From positions 55,700,716 to 55,764,715 of the forward strand of contig NC_084833.1 in assembly GCF_033115175.1 (NCBI RefSeq): DNA of 64,000 nucleotides, in the 5' to 3' direction. Positions 11,110 through 21,564 of the stretch are shown here, in pieces. The position numbers were made by a program, and so were the translations under genes. The notes below the pieces were generated by a model. The model ran no database searches. It had not been told where the DNA came from and saw nothing but the letters and a program-made list of their open reading frames with translations. Source of the DNA: Lepus europaeus. Its lineage: Eukaryota; Chordata; Mammalia; Lagomorpha; Leporidae. How positions within the stretch are numbered: position 1 is the first letter of the stretch; the number at the start of each line of letters is the position of its first letter.

Positions 11110-11420
11110 CGGGCCGGCACTGTGGCACAGTAGGCTCCTGCGGCACCAGCATCCCATATGGGCGCCAGTTCTAGTCCCAGCTGCTCCTCTTCCAATCCAC
11201 TCTCTGCTGATGACCTGGGAAAACAGACGGTGGCCCAAGTGCTTGGGCTCCTGTACACTTGGGAAACCCTGAAGAAGCTCCTAGCTCCTGGCTTAGGATC
11301 AGCCCAGCTCCAAACGTTGCAACCATTTTGGGAGCAAACCAGCGGACAGAAGACCTTTCTCTCTGTGTCTCCCTCTCTGCTGCAGCTCTGCCTCTCAAAC
11401 AAATATTTTTTAACAATAAT
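11110..11420 (+). mobile_element. CSINE
   Basis: Head cgggccggcactgtggca; 'ggctcctgcggcacc' shows a small head deletion. Confidence 0.88.
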
Positions 11421-11428
11421 CAGAATAA

Positions 11429-11548
11429 TGTCTTTTTTTTTATTAAATGTAGCTTCTTTTATTTATTTTATTTTATTTTTTTAGATTTACTTACGGGATG
11501 CTGGCGCTGCAGGTAGCAGCTTTTACCCACTATGTCACAGCACTAATC
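11429..11548 (-). mobile_element. CSINE with internal deletion
   Basis: Tail (ttttattttttagattta) joins directly to the head (gatgctggcgctgcaggtagc); the ~200-bp body is missing. Confidence 0.65.
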
Positions 11549-11612
11549 CATTAAATAAAATCTTAAAAAAAAAAAAAATTAGCACAAGGCATATCGTTAA
11601 GATGGAAATGTT

Positions 11613-11885
11613 GGGGCCAGCATTGTGGTGTAGTGGGTAAAGCCGCAGCCTGCAGTGCCAGCATCCCATACAGACGTCGATTTGAGTTCCGTCTGCTCCA
11701 CTTCCAATCCAGCTCTCTGCTATGGCCTGGAAAAGCAGTAGAAGATGGCCCAAGTCATTGGGCTCCTGGCTTCAGATCAGCACAGCTCCGGCCATTGTGG
11801 CCAATTGGGGATTGAACGAGTGGATGGAAGACTTCTCTCTCTCTGCATAATTCTGATTCTCACATAAATAAATCTTTTTTTAAAA
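11613..11885 (+). mobile_element. CSINE
   Basis: 14-bp duplication aagatggaaatgtt (11599-11612) with one mismatch at 11886-11899; inserted in old L1. Confidence 0.92.
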
Positions 11886-12080
11886 AAGATAGAAATGTTA
11901 AAAAAAAAAAAACTGGTTAGTGGTGACATCTGTACAATTTTATCAATCTACTAAAAATCACTGTCAGTTAAAACAGGTAAACTTTATAGTGTACAAATTA
12001 TACTTTAAAATGGGGTGGGGGGAGGATGCAGATCCACTTAAATAAAAGACATACATTAACCCTTCAAATTAGGAAAAACT

Positions 12081-12395
12081 GGGGACTGGCATTGCAGAGC
12101 AACAGGTTAAACCACTGTTTGCAACGTCTGCATCCCATATCGAAGTGTTGGTTCAAGTCTCGGTTACTCCACTTCTAATCCAGAGCCCAGCTATTGTGCC
12201 TGGGAAACAAGTGGATGATGGCCCAAGAATCTGGATCTCTGCTACTCACATGGGAGACACAGGTAAAGTTTCTGGTTCCTGGCTTCAACCTGGCCTAACT
12301 CTGGCTGTTGCATTCTCATCTGCAGAGTGGCCCAGCAGATAAAACTCTCTCTCCCTCTCATTCTGCCTTTCAAACAAGTAAGTAAATCTTTCTTT
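12081..12395 (+). mobile_element. CSINE
   Basis: Head ggggactggcattgcagag; the next SINE inserted in its tail. Confidence 0.85.
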
Positions 12396-12408
12396 AAAAT
12401 TAAAAAGG

Positions 12409-12729
12409 CGGCCGGCGCTGTGGCTCAACAGGCTAATCCTCCACCTTGTGGCGCCAGCACACCAGGTTCTAGTCCCGGTCAGGGCGCCGGATTCTATCCC
12501 GGTTGCCCCTCTTCCAGGCCAGCTCTCTGCTATGGCCTGGGAAGGCAGTGGAGGATGGCCAAAGTACTTGGGCCCCGCACCCGCAAGGCAGACCAGGAGA
12601 AGCACCTGGCTCCTGGCTTCGGAGCAGTGAGATGCACCGTCCGCGGCGGCCATTGGAGGATGAACCAACGGCAAAAAGGGAAGACCTTTCTCTCTCTCTC
12701 ACTATCCACTCTGCCTGTCAAAAAAAAAA
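12409..12729 (+). mobile_element. Young CSINE (GC-rich subtype)
   Basis: 13-bp duplication aaaattaaaaagg (12396-12408, 12730-12742); head cggccggcgctgtggctc. Confidence 0.93.
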
Positions 12730-12742
12730 AAAATTAAAAAGG

Positions 12743-13068
12743 GACTGGCGTAGTAGTGTAGTGGGTTAAGCCACTGTCTGCAATGCCAGCATCCCATATG
12801 GATGCTGATTCCAGTCCCGGATGCCCCACTTCCAAGCCAGGTCTCTGTTGACGTGCCTGGGAAAGCAGTGAAGGATAGCCCAAGTCTTTGGGCCCCTGCA
12901 CTCATGTGGAGACCTGGAAGCATTTCATGGTTCCTGGCTTCAGTCTTGCCCAGCTCTGGCCATTGCTGCCACTTGGGAAGTGAATCAGCAGATGGAAGAT
13001 CTCTCTCTCTCTGCCTGTGCCTTTCCTTCTCTGTAATTTGACTTTCAAATAAATAAATAAATCTTTAG
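12743..13068 (+). mobile_element. CSINE
   Basis: Head gactggcgtagtagtgtag; follows the previous element directly. Confidence 0.87.
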
Positions 13069-13116
13069 AAATAAAATTAGGAAGAAAAAAATTACTTTAA
13101 GCATTGGTTAGTTTCC

Positions 13117-13413
13117 TTTTTTTTTTTTTTTTAAAGATTTTATTTGAGAGGCGGAGTTACAGACAGTGAAAGGGAGAGACAGAGAAAAAGGTCTTCCATC
13201 CGATGGTTCACTCCCCAAATGGCTGCCACAGCCGGAGCTGCACCGATCCAAAGTCAGGAGCTTCTACCAGTCTCCCACAAAGGTGCAGGGGCCCAAGGAC
13301 TTGAGCCATCTTCTGCTTTCCCAGGCCATAGCAGAGAGCTGGATTGGAAGTGGAGCAGCCGGGTCCCCGTGCCGCAGGTGGAGGATTAGCCTACTATGCC
13401 ACTGGGCCGGACC
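13117..13413 (-). mobile_element. CSINE
   Basis: T17 tail, head ccactgggccggacc; degenerate duplication aagcatt on both sides; ~20-bp gap in the body after 'ggagcagccggg'. Confidence 0.88.
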
Positions 13414-13658
13414 AAGCATTACTTAACTTCTAACAAGTTTCTGGCATTTCTTGGTTCAGCAAGCTATCACATATTTCTGCATATTTTATGGGAGTTAAAA
13501 AGTAAAAATATCCCTAGCATCAATCTTTATCAGAAAAACTCTGAAATTTGAGTAACTGTGGTATTATTCTCAACAGTTTGTAAGCGCAGATTTAGGCCTC
13601 AGTTAATGTAATGCCACAATAGATCTTCCATATGAGTCAAAGTAAAAATGTAACTTCT

Positions 13659-13994
13659 GGGCTGGCGCCGCGGCTCACTAGGCTAACCCTCCGCCTTGCG
13701 GCGCTGGCACACCGGGTTCTAGTCCCGGTCAGGGCACCGATCCTGTCCCGATTGCCCCTCTTCCAGGCCAGCTCTCTGCTGTGGCCAGGGAGTGCAGTGG
13801 AGGATGGCCCAGGTCCTTGGGCCCTGCACCCCATGGGAGACCAGGAGAAGCCCCTGGCTCCTACCATCGGCCACAGCGCGCCTACCGCGGCGGCCATTGG
13901 AGGGTGAACCAACGGCAAAAGGAAGACCTTTCTCTCTGTCTCTCTCTTACTGTCCACTCTGCCTGTCAAAAATTTAAAAAAAAAAAAAAAAAAA
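13659..13994 (+). mobile_element. Young CSINE (GC-rich subtype)
   Basis: 9-bp duplication gtaacttct (13650-13658, 13995-14003). Confidence 0.94.
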
Positions 13995-14122
13995 GTAACT
14001 TCTGTATACTGACTAACTACAAACCAGTGTCCTCTTAAAGCTCCTGGATTCTAGCAGACAACCAGGGGAACACAAACAACACACAAGTCATTATATATCA
14101 TTAATTAGGGCATATACATATT

Positions 14123-14413
14123 TTTGACAGTTAGAGAGAGAAAGGTCTTCCTTCCATTGGTTCACCCCCCAAATGGCTGCTACAGCTGGCACACTGTGCC
14201 AATCCGAAGCCAGGAGCCAGGTGCTTCCTCCTGGTCTCCCATGGGGTGCAGGGCCCAAGGACTGGGCCATCCTCCACTGCCCTCCCGGGCCACAGCAGAG
14301 AGCTGGACTCGAAGAGGAGCAACCGGGACAGAACCGGCACCCCAACCAGGACTAGAACCCAGGGTGCCGGCGCTGCAGGTGGAGGATTAGCCTAGTGAGC
14401 TGCGGTGCCGGCA
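14123..14413 (-). mobile_element. Young CSINE with almost no A tail
   Basis: Perfect 15-bp duplication gggcatatacatatt (14108-14122, 14414-14428). The minus-strand tail is only a few A. Confidence 0.94.
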
Positions 14414-14483
14414 GGGCATATACATATTAAACTCCTAATACTCAAATCAAGAAGCTGCTAACTATAACGTAAAACCACCTTTC

Positions 14484-14500
14484 TAAACTTTATACCTTCA
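14484..14500. repeat. Target-site duplication, left copy (PIGP retrocopy)
   Basis: taaactttataccttca, identical to the copy at 15437-15453. Confidence 0.95.
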
Positions 14501-14510
14501 GGCCTCCCTC

Positions 14511-14540
14511 TCTCCCTCACTCTTTCCTATTTATTTACCC

Positions 14541-14598
<58 letters not shown>

Positions 14599-14707
14599 GG
14601 GCGCCTCGCTTGCTCTCCCTCACTCTTTCCTATTTACCCACCCACGCCCAAGCCGGGGCACCTCGCTCGCTCTCCCTCACTCTCCTATTTACCCGCTCCC
14701 GCCCTCC
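14511..14707 (+). repeat. 57-bp minisatellite, three units
   Basis: Three units begin tctccctcactct at 14511, 14614 and 14671. Each continues through cctatttaccc; the first two also share gccggggc and cctcgct. Unit 1 is lengthened by the hexamer array; units 2 and 3 are 57 bp apart. All lie inside the retrocopy's target duplications, so they were either part of the copied transcript or expanded after insertion. Confidence 0.8.
14541..14597 (+). repeat. GCCCGA hexamer array (9 units)
   Basis: Nine uninterrupted copies of gcccga (14541-14594) followed by a partial unit, inside the 5' end of the PIGP retrocopy. Each unit adds a CpG, so the array is a dense CpG cluster. Perfect units suggest recent expansion or ongoing length variation. 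Confidence 0.95.
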
Positions 14708-14835
14708 CCCATAGGACTGTAGCTTCCTGGTCGGCACTTGTGCAGAGGATGGTGCGTTGAGGTGGCTGCCAAGCTGTCCACCGGAGCCCTGGTGGGCGTC
14801 TGAGGGACCTAAGATGGACTAGAGCCACAGGAAAA

Positions 14836-15240
14836 ATGGTGGAAAATTCACCGTCGCCACTGCCACAAAGAGCGATCTATGGTTTTGTTCTGTTCTTAAG
14901 CTCCCAGTTTGGCTTCATACTTTATCTCGTGTGGGCTTTTATTCCTGAATCTTGGCTAAACTCATTAGGCCTGACCTATTGGCCTCAAAACTACTGGGCA
15001 GTTGCATTACCTGTCTACCTCTTGATTACTATAGTCATTGGTTATGTACTCTTGTTTGGCATTAACATGATGAGTACCTCTCCGCTCAACTCCATTCATA
15101 CAATCACAGATAACTATGCTAACAATCAGCAGCAGAAGAAATACCAAGCAGAGGCCATCCCAGCACTGAGAGATGTTCCTATTAGTGAAGTAAACCGAAT
15201 GTTCTTTCTTTCAGCCAAAGAACCTTATACTAAAAACTGA
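14836..15240 (+). CDS. PIGP: PIGP-like protein, intact retrogene ORF (134 aa)
   Basis: PIGP is a small subunit of the GPI-N-acetylglucosaminyltransferase complex, which makes the first step of GPI anchors, GlcNAc-PI, on the cytoplasmic face of the ER. The protein begins [10 protein letters not shown] and has two hydrophobic helices at about residues 13-35 and 54-76, then a hydrophilic tail ending EPYTKN. The length matches the 134-residue form of mammalian PIGP, with no frameshift or stop. The parental gene has several exons; here the whole frame is one exon inside target duplications, so this is a retrocopy and the multi-exon parent must lie elsewhere. The ATG context (aaaaATGG) is adequate. 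Expression is unknown: it could be a silent copy that has not yet decayed, or a functional retrogene using promoter activity of the GC-rich block upstream. Confidence 0.85.
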   Translation: MVENSPSPLPQRAIYGFVLFLSSQFGFILYLVWAFIPESWLNSLGLTYWPQNYWAVALPVYLLITIVIGYVLLFGINMMSTSPLNSIHTITDNYANNQQQKKYQAEAIPALRDVPISEVNRMFFLSAKEPYTKN

Positions 15241-15436
15241 ATCGAGTGTGAACAGATGAACATCAAGCAAATGCATCATAAGTTCCTAACATAGTAATTT
15301 TGACCATAATTATTTTGACTGTCTCTCACCAATACTTGGTATTGAGATATAAAAAGTTGTAAGTTGATCTTCTCTAGATTAAGCTCAATTACTGCTGCAA
15401 GTGTTCTCAATATTAGTAATTAATGGATGAAAAAAA

Positions 15437-15453
15437 TAAACTTTATACCTTCA
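15437..15453. repeat. Target-site duplication, right copy (PIGP retrocopy)
   Basis: Identical 17-bp copy immediately after the A7 tail. The aataaa that spans this junction is created by tail plus target and is not the original polyadenylation signal. Confidence 0.95.
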
Positions 15454-15668
15454 TTATCGTCATCAACCTAGATGATCTCAAGATTTAATTGTAATTCAGT
15501 TCATCAAAATTCTTCAAGTCTCAACTTTATTACCAATCTCCTTTAATTTCACATCCCTTACTAGTACTTTCAACATGCCAGACACGATACAGAAAAAAAG
15601 ACCAGTGCAAGGTTATGTTGGGAGGTTAATTCCACTTGGACTAACTAGTTTTAAGATTTAAAAGTTAA

Positions 15669-15994
15669 GGGGCTGGCGCTGTGGCGCAGTGGATTAACGC
15701 CCTGGCCTGCAGTGCTGGCATCCCATATGGGCGCCGGTCCAAGTCCTGGCTGCTCCTCTTCTGATCCAGCTCTCTGCTATGGCCTGGAATAGCAGTAGAA
15801 AACGGCCCAAGTCCCTGGGCCCCTGCACCCACATGGGAGACCAGGAAGAAGCTCCTGGCTTCAGTTTGGCACAGCTCCAGCCATTGCAGCCATCTGGGGA
15901 GTGAACCAGAGGATAGAAGATCTCTCTCTCTCTCTGCTTCTCCTTCTCTCTGTGTAACTCTTGCAAATAAATAAATAAATCTTTAAAAAACAAA
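15669..15994 (+). mobile_element. CSINE
   Basis: 16-bp duplication aagatttaaaagttaa (15653-15668), two mismatches at 15995-16010. Confidence 0.92.
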
Positions 15995-16070
15995 AAGATT
16001 TAAAAGCTGAAAGATTTAAACCAAAAGAAATGAGAAAAAGTTTTAAACAGGGAAAGAGTGAGATAGAGGT

Positions 16071-16351
16071 GTCAGCACTGTGGCATATTGGGTAAAGCCA
16101 TTGCCTAAAGTGCCAGCATCCCACAGGGGTGCGGTTTGAGTCCTGGCTGTTCCACTTCCTATCCAGCTCTCTGCTATGGCCTGGGAAAGCAGTGGAAGAT
16201 GACCCTGCATTACATGGGAGACTTGGAAGAAGCTAAAGCTGTTATGGCCATTTGGGGAGTGAACCAGCAGATGGAAGACCCTCTCTCTCTGCCTCTGTCT
16301 CTCTGTAACTCTGCCTTTCAAATAAATAAATAAATCTTAAAAAAAAAAAAA
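16071..16351 (+). mobile_element. CSINE
   Basis: Body deletion near 'gaagatgaccctgcattac'; flanks share gtgaga. Confidence 0.88.
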
Positions 16352-16354
16352 AGT

Positions 16355-16718
16355 GAGAGTTCATTAAGAGAATGGAAGAGAATAGTGAAAGACAAAAATG
16401 AATAGCTGAACTGTGACATCAAAATCTAGTAGTGAAAACTTTTCTGAAAGTCTGTAAATGATCAGATCTATAATATAAAAAGAAGTTCTGAATCAGAATG
16501 AAGGATGTAATTTGAGACTTGATGAATATAAAACACAATGAATGAAAAACTATTACTACATCAGGTACTCGTGGTACCAGGCTCAAACACCTATCCACCA
16601 CTTCAACTCCATAAGCAGTTTCCCCACTTCTTACTCTGCCCTCAAAGTTACTCTTACAAAAGAGGAAAAAACTAAAAAACACACATCAGCAAATTTCCCT
16701 AAATAAACGTTTTTCCTT
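16355..16718. other. Unassigned intron 1 sequence
   Basis: No repeat or exon recognised. Confidence 0.6.
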
Positions 16719-17048
16719 TAAAAAAAAAAAAAAAAGATTTATTTATTTATTTGAAAGTCAGAGTTACACAATAAGAGGAGTGGCAGAGAGGTCTTCCATC
16801 CAATGGTTCACTCCCCAGATGGCCGCAACGGCCAGGGCTACAACAATCCGAAGCCAGAAGTCAGGAGCTTCTTCTGGGTCTCCCACATGGGTGCAGGCGC
16901 CCAAGGATTTGGGCCATCTTCTACTGCTTTCCCAGGCCATAGCAGAGAGCTAGGTTGGAAGAGGAGCAGCTGGGACTAGAAACAGCGCCCATATGGGATC
17001 TGGCGCTTCAGGTCAGGGCATTAACCTGCTGTGCCACAGCGCTGGCCC
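16719..17048 (-). mobile_element. CSINE
   Basis: A17/agatttatttattt tail at left, head gccacagcgctggcccc. Confidence 0.92.
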
Positions 17049-17049
17049 C

Positions 17050-17726
17050 CTTTTTTTTCCTTTTTTAATAAAAGATTTATTGGCTGGTGCCGCGGCTTAA
17101 CAGGCTAATCCTCCACCTTGCGGCGCCAGCACACCGGGTTCTAGTCCCGGTTGGGGCGCCGGATTCTATCCCGGTTTCCCATCTTCCAGGCCAGCTCTCT
17201 GCTATGGCCCGGGAGTGCAGTGGAGGATGGCCCAAGTCCTTGGGCCCTGCACCCACACGGGAGACCAGGAGAAGCACCTGGCTCCTGGCTTCGGATCAGC
17301 GAGATGCGCCGGCCGCAGCGGCCATTGGAGGGTGAACCAACGGCAAAAAGGAAGACCTTTCTCTCTGTCTCTCTCTCTCACTATCCACTCTGCCTGTCAA
17401 AAAAAAAAAAAAAAAAAAAAGATTTATTAATTTATTTGAAAGGCAGAGTTACAGAGAGGCAGAGGCAGAGAGAGAAGTCTTCTATCTTCTGGCTCACTCC
17501 CCAAATGGCTGCAACAGCCACACCCAAACGGATTCAAAGCCAGGCGCCAGGAGCTTCTTCTGGGTCTCCAACGTGGGTGCAGGAGTCCAGGCATTTGGGC
17601 CATCTTCTATTGCTTTCCCAGGCTATAGCAGAGAGCTATTTTGGAAGTGGAGCAGCAGAGACTTGAACCAGCGCCCATATGGTCCTGAAAGCATAGGCTT
17701 AGCCCACTATGTGAAAGTACTGGCCC
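17050..17726 (-). mobile_element. CSINE interrupted in its tail
   Basis: Tail piece 17050-17081 and body 17429-17726; a young CSINE sits between. Confidence 0.85.
17082..17416 (+). mobile_element. Young CSINE nested in a CSINE tail
   Basis: 12-bp duplication aaaagatttatt (17070-17081, 17417-17428), taken from the host SINE tail. Confidence 0.92.
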
Positions 17727-17784
17727 TAAAAGATTTTGTTAAACCAGTATTTCATTTTGGTTAGCCTTTAACCTAGACTTTTTA

Positions 17785-17865
17785 ACCATATTGCCGTGGG
17801 CAAATTCAATTCTAAACTCTTTCCATTTCAGTTTCCTCTTTATAAATTGATAATATTGTCTCCAA
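17785..17865 (-). mobile_element. Possible MIR fragment
   Basis: 'ccatttcagtttcctctttataaattg' resembles reversed MIR; weak. Confidence 0.4.
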
Positions 17866-18238
17866 AATTAATCTAAGGAATAAACTGTAAGGTCACCACA
17901 AAACACACCAAACACCTGAGTTAGAGGAAAGGTTTACAGTCGGGTGGGGGAAGCCCAATAGGCCATGGGGAGAGAGTAAGAGGGTAAGAGAGAGGAGGAG
18001 AGCATAAGAGAGAACAAGAGCCCTAAATCACTCTTAACCTGAAATCTTAACCTGACACCTTATGGGCAATTCTACTCACAAACTGCATTCCCCAAGGTTA
18101 TTAATTCCTTAAAGATCTTTTCCCCAAGAAAGTTTACTTTAACCTCACTCATTCCAAAAATCAAAACTCCTCTTCCTTTTCCAATAGTCTTTTTTCACTT
18201 ATTGCAAAAGTAATTCATGCTCACTGTTAGAAAATTTG
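17866..18238. other. Unassigned, with purine-rich tract
   Basis: 17965-18022 is a near-pure AG tract; 18190-18230 resembles an old repeat of unknown family. Confidence 0.5.
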
Positions 18239-18905
18239 TGGGGCACAGCAGGTTAAAGCCCCAGCCTGCAGAGCAGACATCTCATATGGGTGCCAATTTG
18301 AGTCCCAGCTGTTCCACTTCTAATTCAGCTCCTTGCTGATGTGCCTAGGAAAGCAGAGGAAGATGGCCCAAAACCTTGGGATTCTGCATGCGCATGTGAG
18401 ATCCAGAAGAAGCTCCTAGGTCTGGATTGGCCCAGCTCCAGCCATTGCAGCCATTTGGAGAGTGAACCAACAGATTGAAGACTCCTTTCTCTGTCTCTAC
18501 CTTTCTCTGTAATACTGCCTTTTTTTAAAAAAAAAAAAAAAGATTTATTTATTTGAAAGAGTTACACAGAGAGAGAAGGAGAGGCAGAGAGAAAGAGAGG
18601 TCTTCCATCTGATGGTTCACTCCCCAGTTGGCCCCAACGGCCAGAGCTGTGCAGATCCAAAGTCAGGAGCCAGGAACTTCTTCTGGGTCTCCCACATAGG
18701 TGCAGGGGCCCAAGGATTTGGGCCATCCCCTACTGTTTTCCCAGGCCATAGCAGAGAGCTGGATAGGAAGTGGAGCAGCTGGGATTAGAACCAGTGCCCA
18801 TATGAGATGCCGGCACTTCAGGCCAGGGCGTTAACCCGCTGCGCTGTAGCACCGGCCAACACTGCCTTTTAAATGAATAAAAATAAATCGTTAAAAAAAA
18901 GGTTG
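18239..18905 (+). mobile_element. CSINE, head-truncated, interrupted
   Basis: Begins 'gggcacagcaggttaaag' (first ~15 bp lost); pieces 18239-18523 and 18871-18905. Confidence 0.85.
18524..18857 (-). mobile_element. CSINE nested in a CSINE
   Basis: 13-bp duplication aatactgcctttt (18511-18523) with one mismatch at 18858-18870. Confidence 0.92.
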
Positions 18906-19169
18906 TGAAATCTATGTAAGAAAAAGGAAAACTAAATTAACCATAATCAACCAACCTTACCTCTCTTCTTCATACACTCTTTTCTTGACTTCTCTACTCT
19001 TACCCATAATTCTCCAGACTACTTTTTCCTGTTTCTCAAAGTGTCCAAAATGGGCACAGCCCAAAGTCCAGCCTTCTATCCCACTCCTCACCTGTGGATT
19101 CTGCTCCTTTCTCTCTAATCACATGCAGAAGAAAACCACTGCTCATTGCTGCTTCTCTAAACTTCAATT
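18906..19169. other. Unassigned pyrimidine-rich intron sequence
   Basis: Precedes an L2 fragment and may be its diverged upstream part; 19281-19489 is likewise unassigned. Confidence 0.4.
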
Positions 19170-19280
19170 CCACACTCCAACTGCCTGCTAGACCATTTGT
19201 ACTTGTACCACACTACTCACAGACTTAAATCTCAACTTATGTTTTCTCCAAAATCAGCTTCCCCTCTAGACCCACATTTT
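19170..19280 (+). mobile_element. L2 fragment
   Basis: 'caactgcctgctagaccatttgtacttg' and 'tccaaaatcagcttcccc' follow the L2 pattern. Confidence 0.55.
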
Positions 19281-19489
19281 CCAATGTAATCATCCACTTT
19301 AAGACCACAACATTTAGTTGTTTCTCTGTACTGAAATGAAACCTGAGAACTTTAATTAATATTGGACTTTAGAGCACTTAACAAAGAAGCTTAAGGATCA
19401 TACCCCCTCAGATTTTTACATGAAACAAATACAATATGAATTTCAAGAGTCAAGGAATTTCCACCTTTCCTTTTACTAAGGAATCTGGA

Positions 19490-20137
19490 GGCGCCAGTGC
19501 TGTGGTGCAGCAGGTAAAGCAGCTGTCTGCAGTGCCAGCATCCCATATGCGCACTGGTTCAAATCCCAGCTGCTCCACTTCTGATCCAGCTCTCTGCTAC
19601 GGTCTGGGAAAGCATCAGAAGATGGTCCAAGTGCTTGGGCCTCTACACCTACATGGGAGACCCAGAGGAAGCTTGTGCTTCCGGCTTCGGGTCGACCCAG
19701 CTCCAGTCTTTGTGGCCATTTGGGGAGTGAACCAGCTGATACAAGACCTTTCTCTCACTCTATCTACAACTCTCAAATAAATAGCGGCTCAATAGGCTAA
19801 TCCTCCACCTTGTGGAGCCGGCACACCAGGTTCTAGTCCCAGTCGGGGTGCCGGATTCTGTCCCGGTTGCCCCTCTTCCAGGCCAGCTCTCTGCTGTGGC
19901 CACAGAGTGCAGTGGAGGATGGCCCAGGTCCTTGGGCCCTGCACCCCATGGGAGACCAGGAGAAGCACCTGGCTCCTGGCTTCGGCTCAGCGCGGTGTGC
20001 CAGCTGCAGCGTGCCAGCCTCGGCGGCCATTGGAGGGTGAACCAACGGCAAAGGAAGACCTTTCTCTCTGTCTCTCTCACTGTCCACTCTGCCTGTCAAA
20101 AAAAATAATAAATAAATAAAATCTTTTTTTAAAAAAA
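19490..20137 (+). mobile_element. CSINE interrupted in its tail
   Basis: Body 19490-19782; tail resumes about 20105-20137 as aaataaataaaatc. Confidence 0.82.
19783..20104 (+). mobile_element. Young CSINE, first ~12 bp missing
   Basis: Starts 'gcggctcaataggctaatcc' within the A-rich tail of another SINE; ends ctgtcaaaaa. Confidence 0.88.
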
Positions 20138-20147
20138 GGTAAGGTTA

Positions 20148-20494
20148 GGCCAGCGCCACAGCTCAATAGGCTAATCCTCCGCCTGAGGCGCCAGCACACC
20201 GGGTTCTAGTCCCGGTTGGGGTGCCAGATTCTGTCCCGGTTGCTCCTCTTCCAGTCCAGCTCTCTGCTGTGGCCAGGGAGTGCAGTGGAGGATGGCCCAA
20301 GTCCTTGGGCCCTGCGCCCACTGGGAGACCAGGAGGAAGCACCGGGCTCCTGGCTTTGGATCGGCGCGGTGCGCCAGCCGCAGAGCGCCGCTGGAGCAGC
20401 CACTGAGGGGTGAGCCAACGGCAAAAGGAAGACCTTTCTCTCTGTCTCTCTCTCACTGTCCACTCTGCCTGTCAAAAAAAAAAAAAAAAAAAAA
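20148..20494 (+). mobile_element. Young CSINE (GC-rich subtype)
   Basis: 10-bp duplication ggtaaggtta (20138-20147, 20495-20504); A22 tail. Confidence 0.93.
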
Positions 20495-20504
20495 GGTAAG
20501 GTTA

Positions 20505-21105
20505 TTTTGATATGAAAAACCTTCAAACCCCATGCACATACATGTTTTCAACTAGAGAGTTTGTAGAAACTTCACTATAAATTAGCTAGAGATTGAAAGA
20601 AAAAACCCACTTTAAATTACTCATTAAATGAGCCACTGACAGAAACACTAAATTATATATTCACCCATTATATCTGAAAAATGAAAAGTATTGTTTTCTT
20701 ACAAATATTAACATAGCATTATCTTTCTTTGGGATCTTTAACATACTATGTCATTGAATAACTTCCTATTTAACAGCCACAGTATCCAAGGTCTTTCCCT
20801 CTAGGAAATTCAGAAAGGTATCTATTTTGAAGTATTCTTAGTTAATGAATGTTACAAACTACAGACAACTTTGGCTTCCAAAAATATACACTTTACCCAT
20901 GTTTAATTTCTATGTTTCCAGACATGCCAAACTTCCCTATAAATGTGCCACTAATTTGCATATTTCCAGGTCTAATATTTCCAGTAAACATTTTATCACT
21001 CCTTTAATAAATGAAATTAATCGTGTATAAATAAGACCGACCACTACAGCAGTAACGTAAACATCTGTGCAATCCAAAACATGACTAAGAGTAGTTTAAA
21101 AGGTA
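20505..21105. other. Unassigned intron 1 sequence
   Basis: AT-rich; nothing recognised. Confidence 0.6.
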
Positions 21106-21114
21106 AGCACAATG

Positions 21115-21256
21115 GGGGGCAGGCACAACAGGTTAAGCTGCTGCTTGGAATATCTACACCCCATATAGGAGTATGGGTTTACATCCTGGCTCCTCCACTT
21201 CCTACCCAATTCCCTGCTAATGCACCAAAGCACCTGGGAAGCAGAAGAAGGTGGAT
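21115..21256 (+). mobile_element. Old CSINE, 5' half
   Basis: 'gggggcaggcacaacaggttaag' to 'cagaagaaggtgga', then cut by an inverse SINE. Confidence 0.75.
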
Positions 21257-21532
21257 TTTTTTTTTTCCTTTTTAAAAAGGATTTATTATTTTACTTGAAA
21301 ATGAGAGTTACAGACAAGGAGAGGCAGAGACAGAGACAGAGAAATCTTCCACCACTGGTCCAGGCCCAAGTCAGGAGCCAGGAGTTTCATCTGTGTCTCC
21401 CATGTGGGTGCAGTGGTCCAAGGACTTGACCATCATCCATGCTTTCCCAAGCATGTTACCAGGGAGCTGGATAGGAAGTTGAGCAGTCGGGACTTGAACT
21501 AGCGCCCATGTGAGCTGCTGGTGCTGCAGGCC
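21257..21532 (-). mobile_element. CSINE, head truncated
   Basis: T10 and 'aaaaaggatttattatttt' tail; right end near 'tgctggtgctgcaggc'. Confidence 0.82.
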
Positions 21533-21564
21533 CCTAGATGAAGGCTTCAAGTACTTGACTGACT

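Larger units (their letters stand above)
10980..12015 (+). mobile_element. Second old L1 3' end, split by SINEs
   Basis: Pieces at 10980-11109, about 11570-11612 and 11900-12015 ('atcaatctactaaaaatcactg', 'actttatagtgtacaaattatac') read as an old L1 3' UTR interrupted by C-repeats. Family assignment is by pattern only. Confidence 0.6.
14501..15436 (+). mobile_element. Processed PIGP retrocopy (L1-mobilised cDNA)
   Basis: An intronless copy of PIGP mRNA lies in IPO7 intron 1, antisense to IPO7. It is flanked by a perfect 17-bp target-site duplication, taaactttataccttca (14484-14500 and 15437-15453), and ends in a short A7 tail. The insertion comprises a GC-rich repeat block (14501-14710), a 5' UTR with two tiny upstream ORFs (14749-14760 and 14814-14822), an intact ORF (14836-15240) and a 3' UTR of about 190 bp. 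The duplication begins at a T|AAAC context compatible with L1 endonuclease. The intact frame and perfect duplication argue for a fairly young event. Confidence 0.93.

Noticed and set aside
15430-15443. AATAAA as the PIGP retrocopy polyadenylation signal
   Set aside because: The motif is formed by the A tail meeting the target duplication, so it was not in the copied mRNA.
17151-17666. 171-codon ORF (+)
   Set aside because: It runs through two C-repeats; the same peptide words recur in dozens of ORFs across the window, as expected of SINE read-through.
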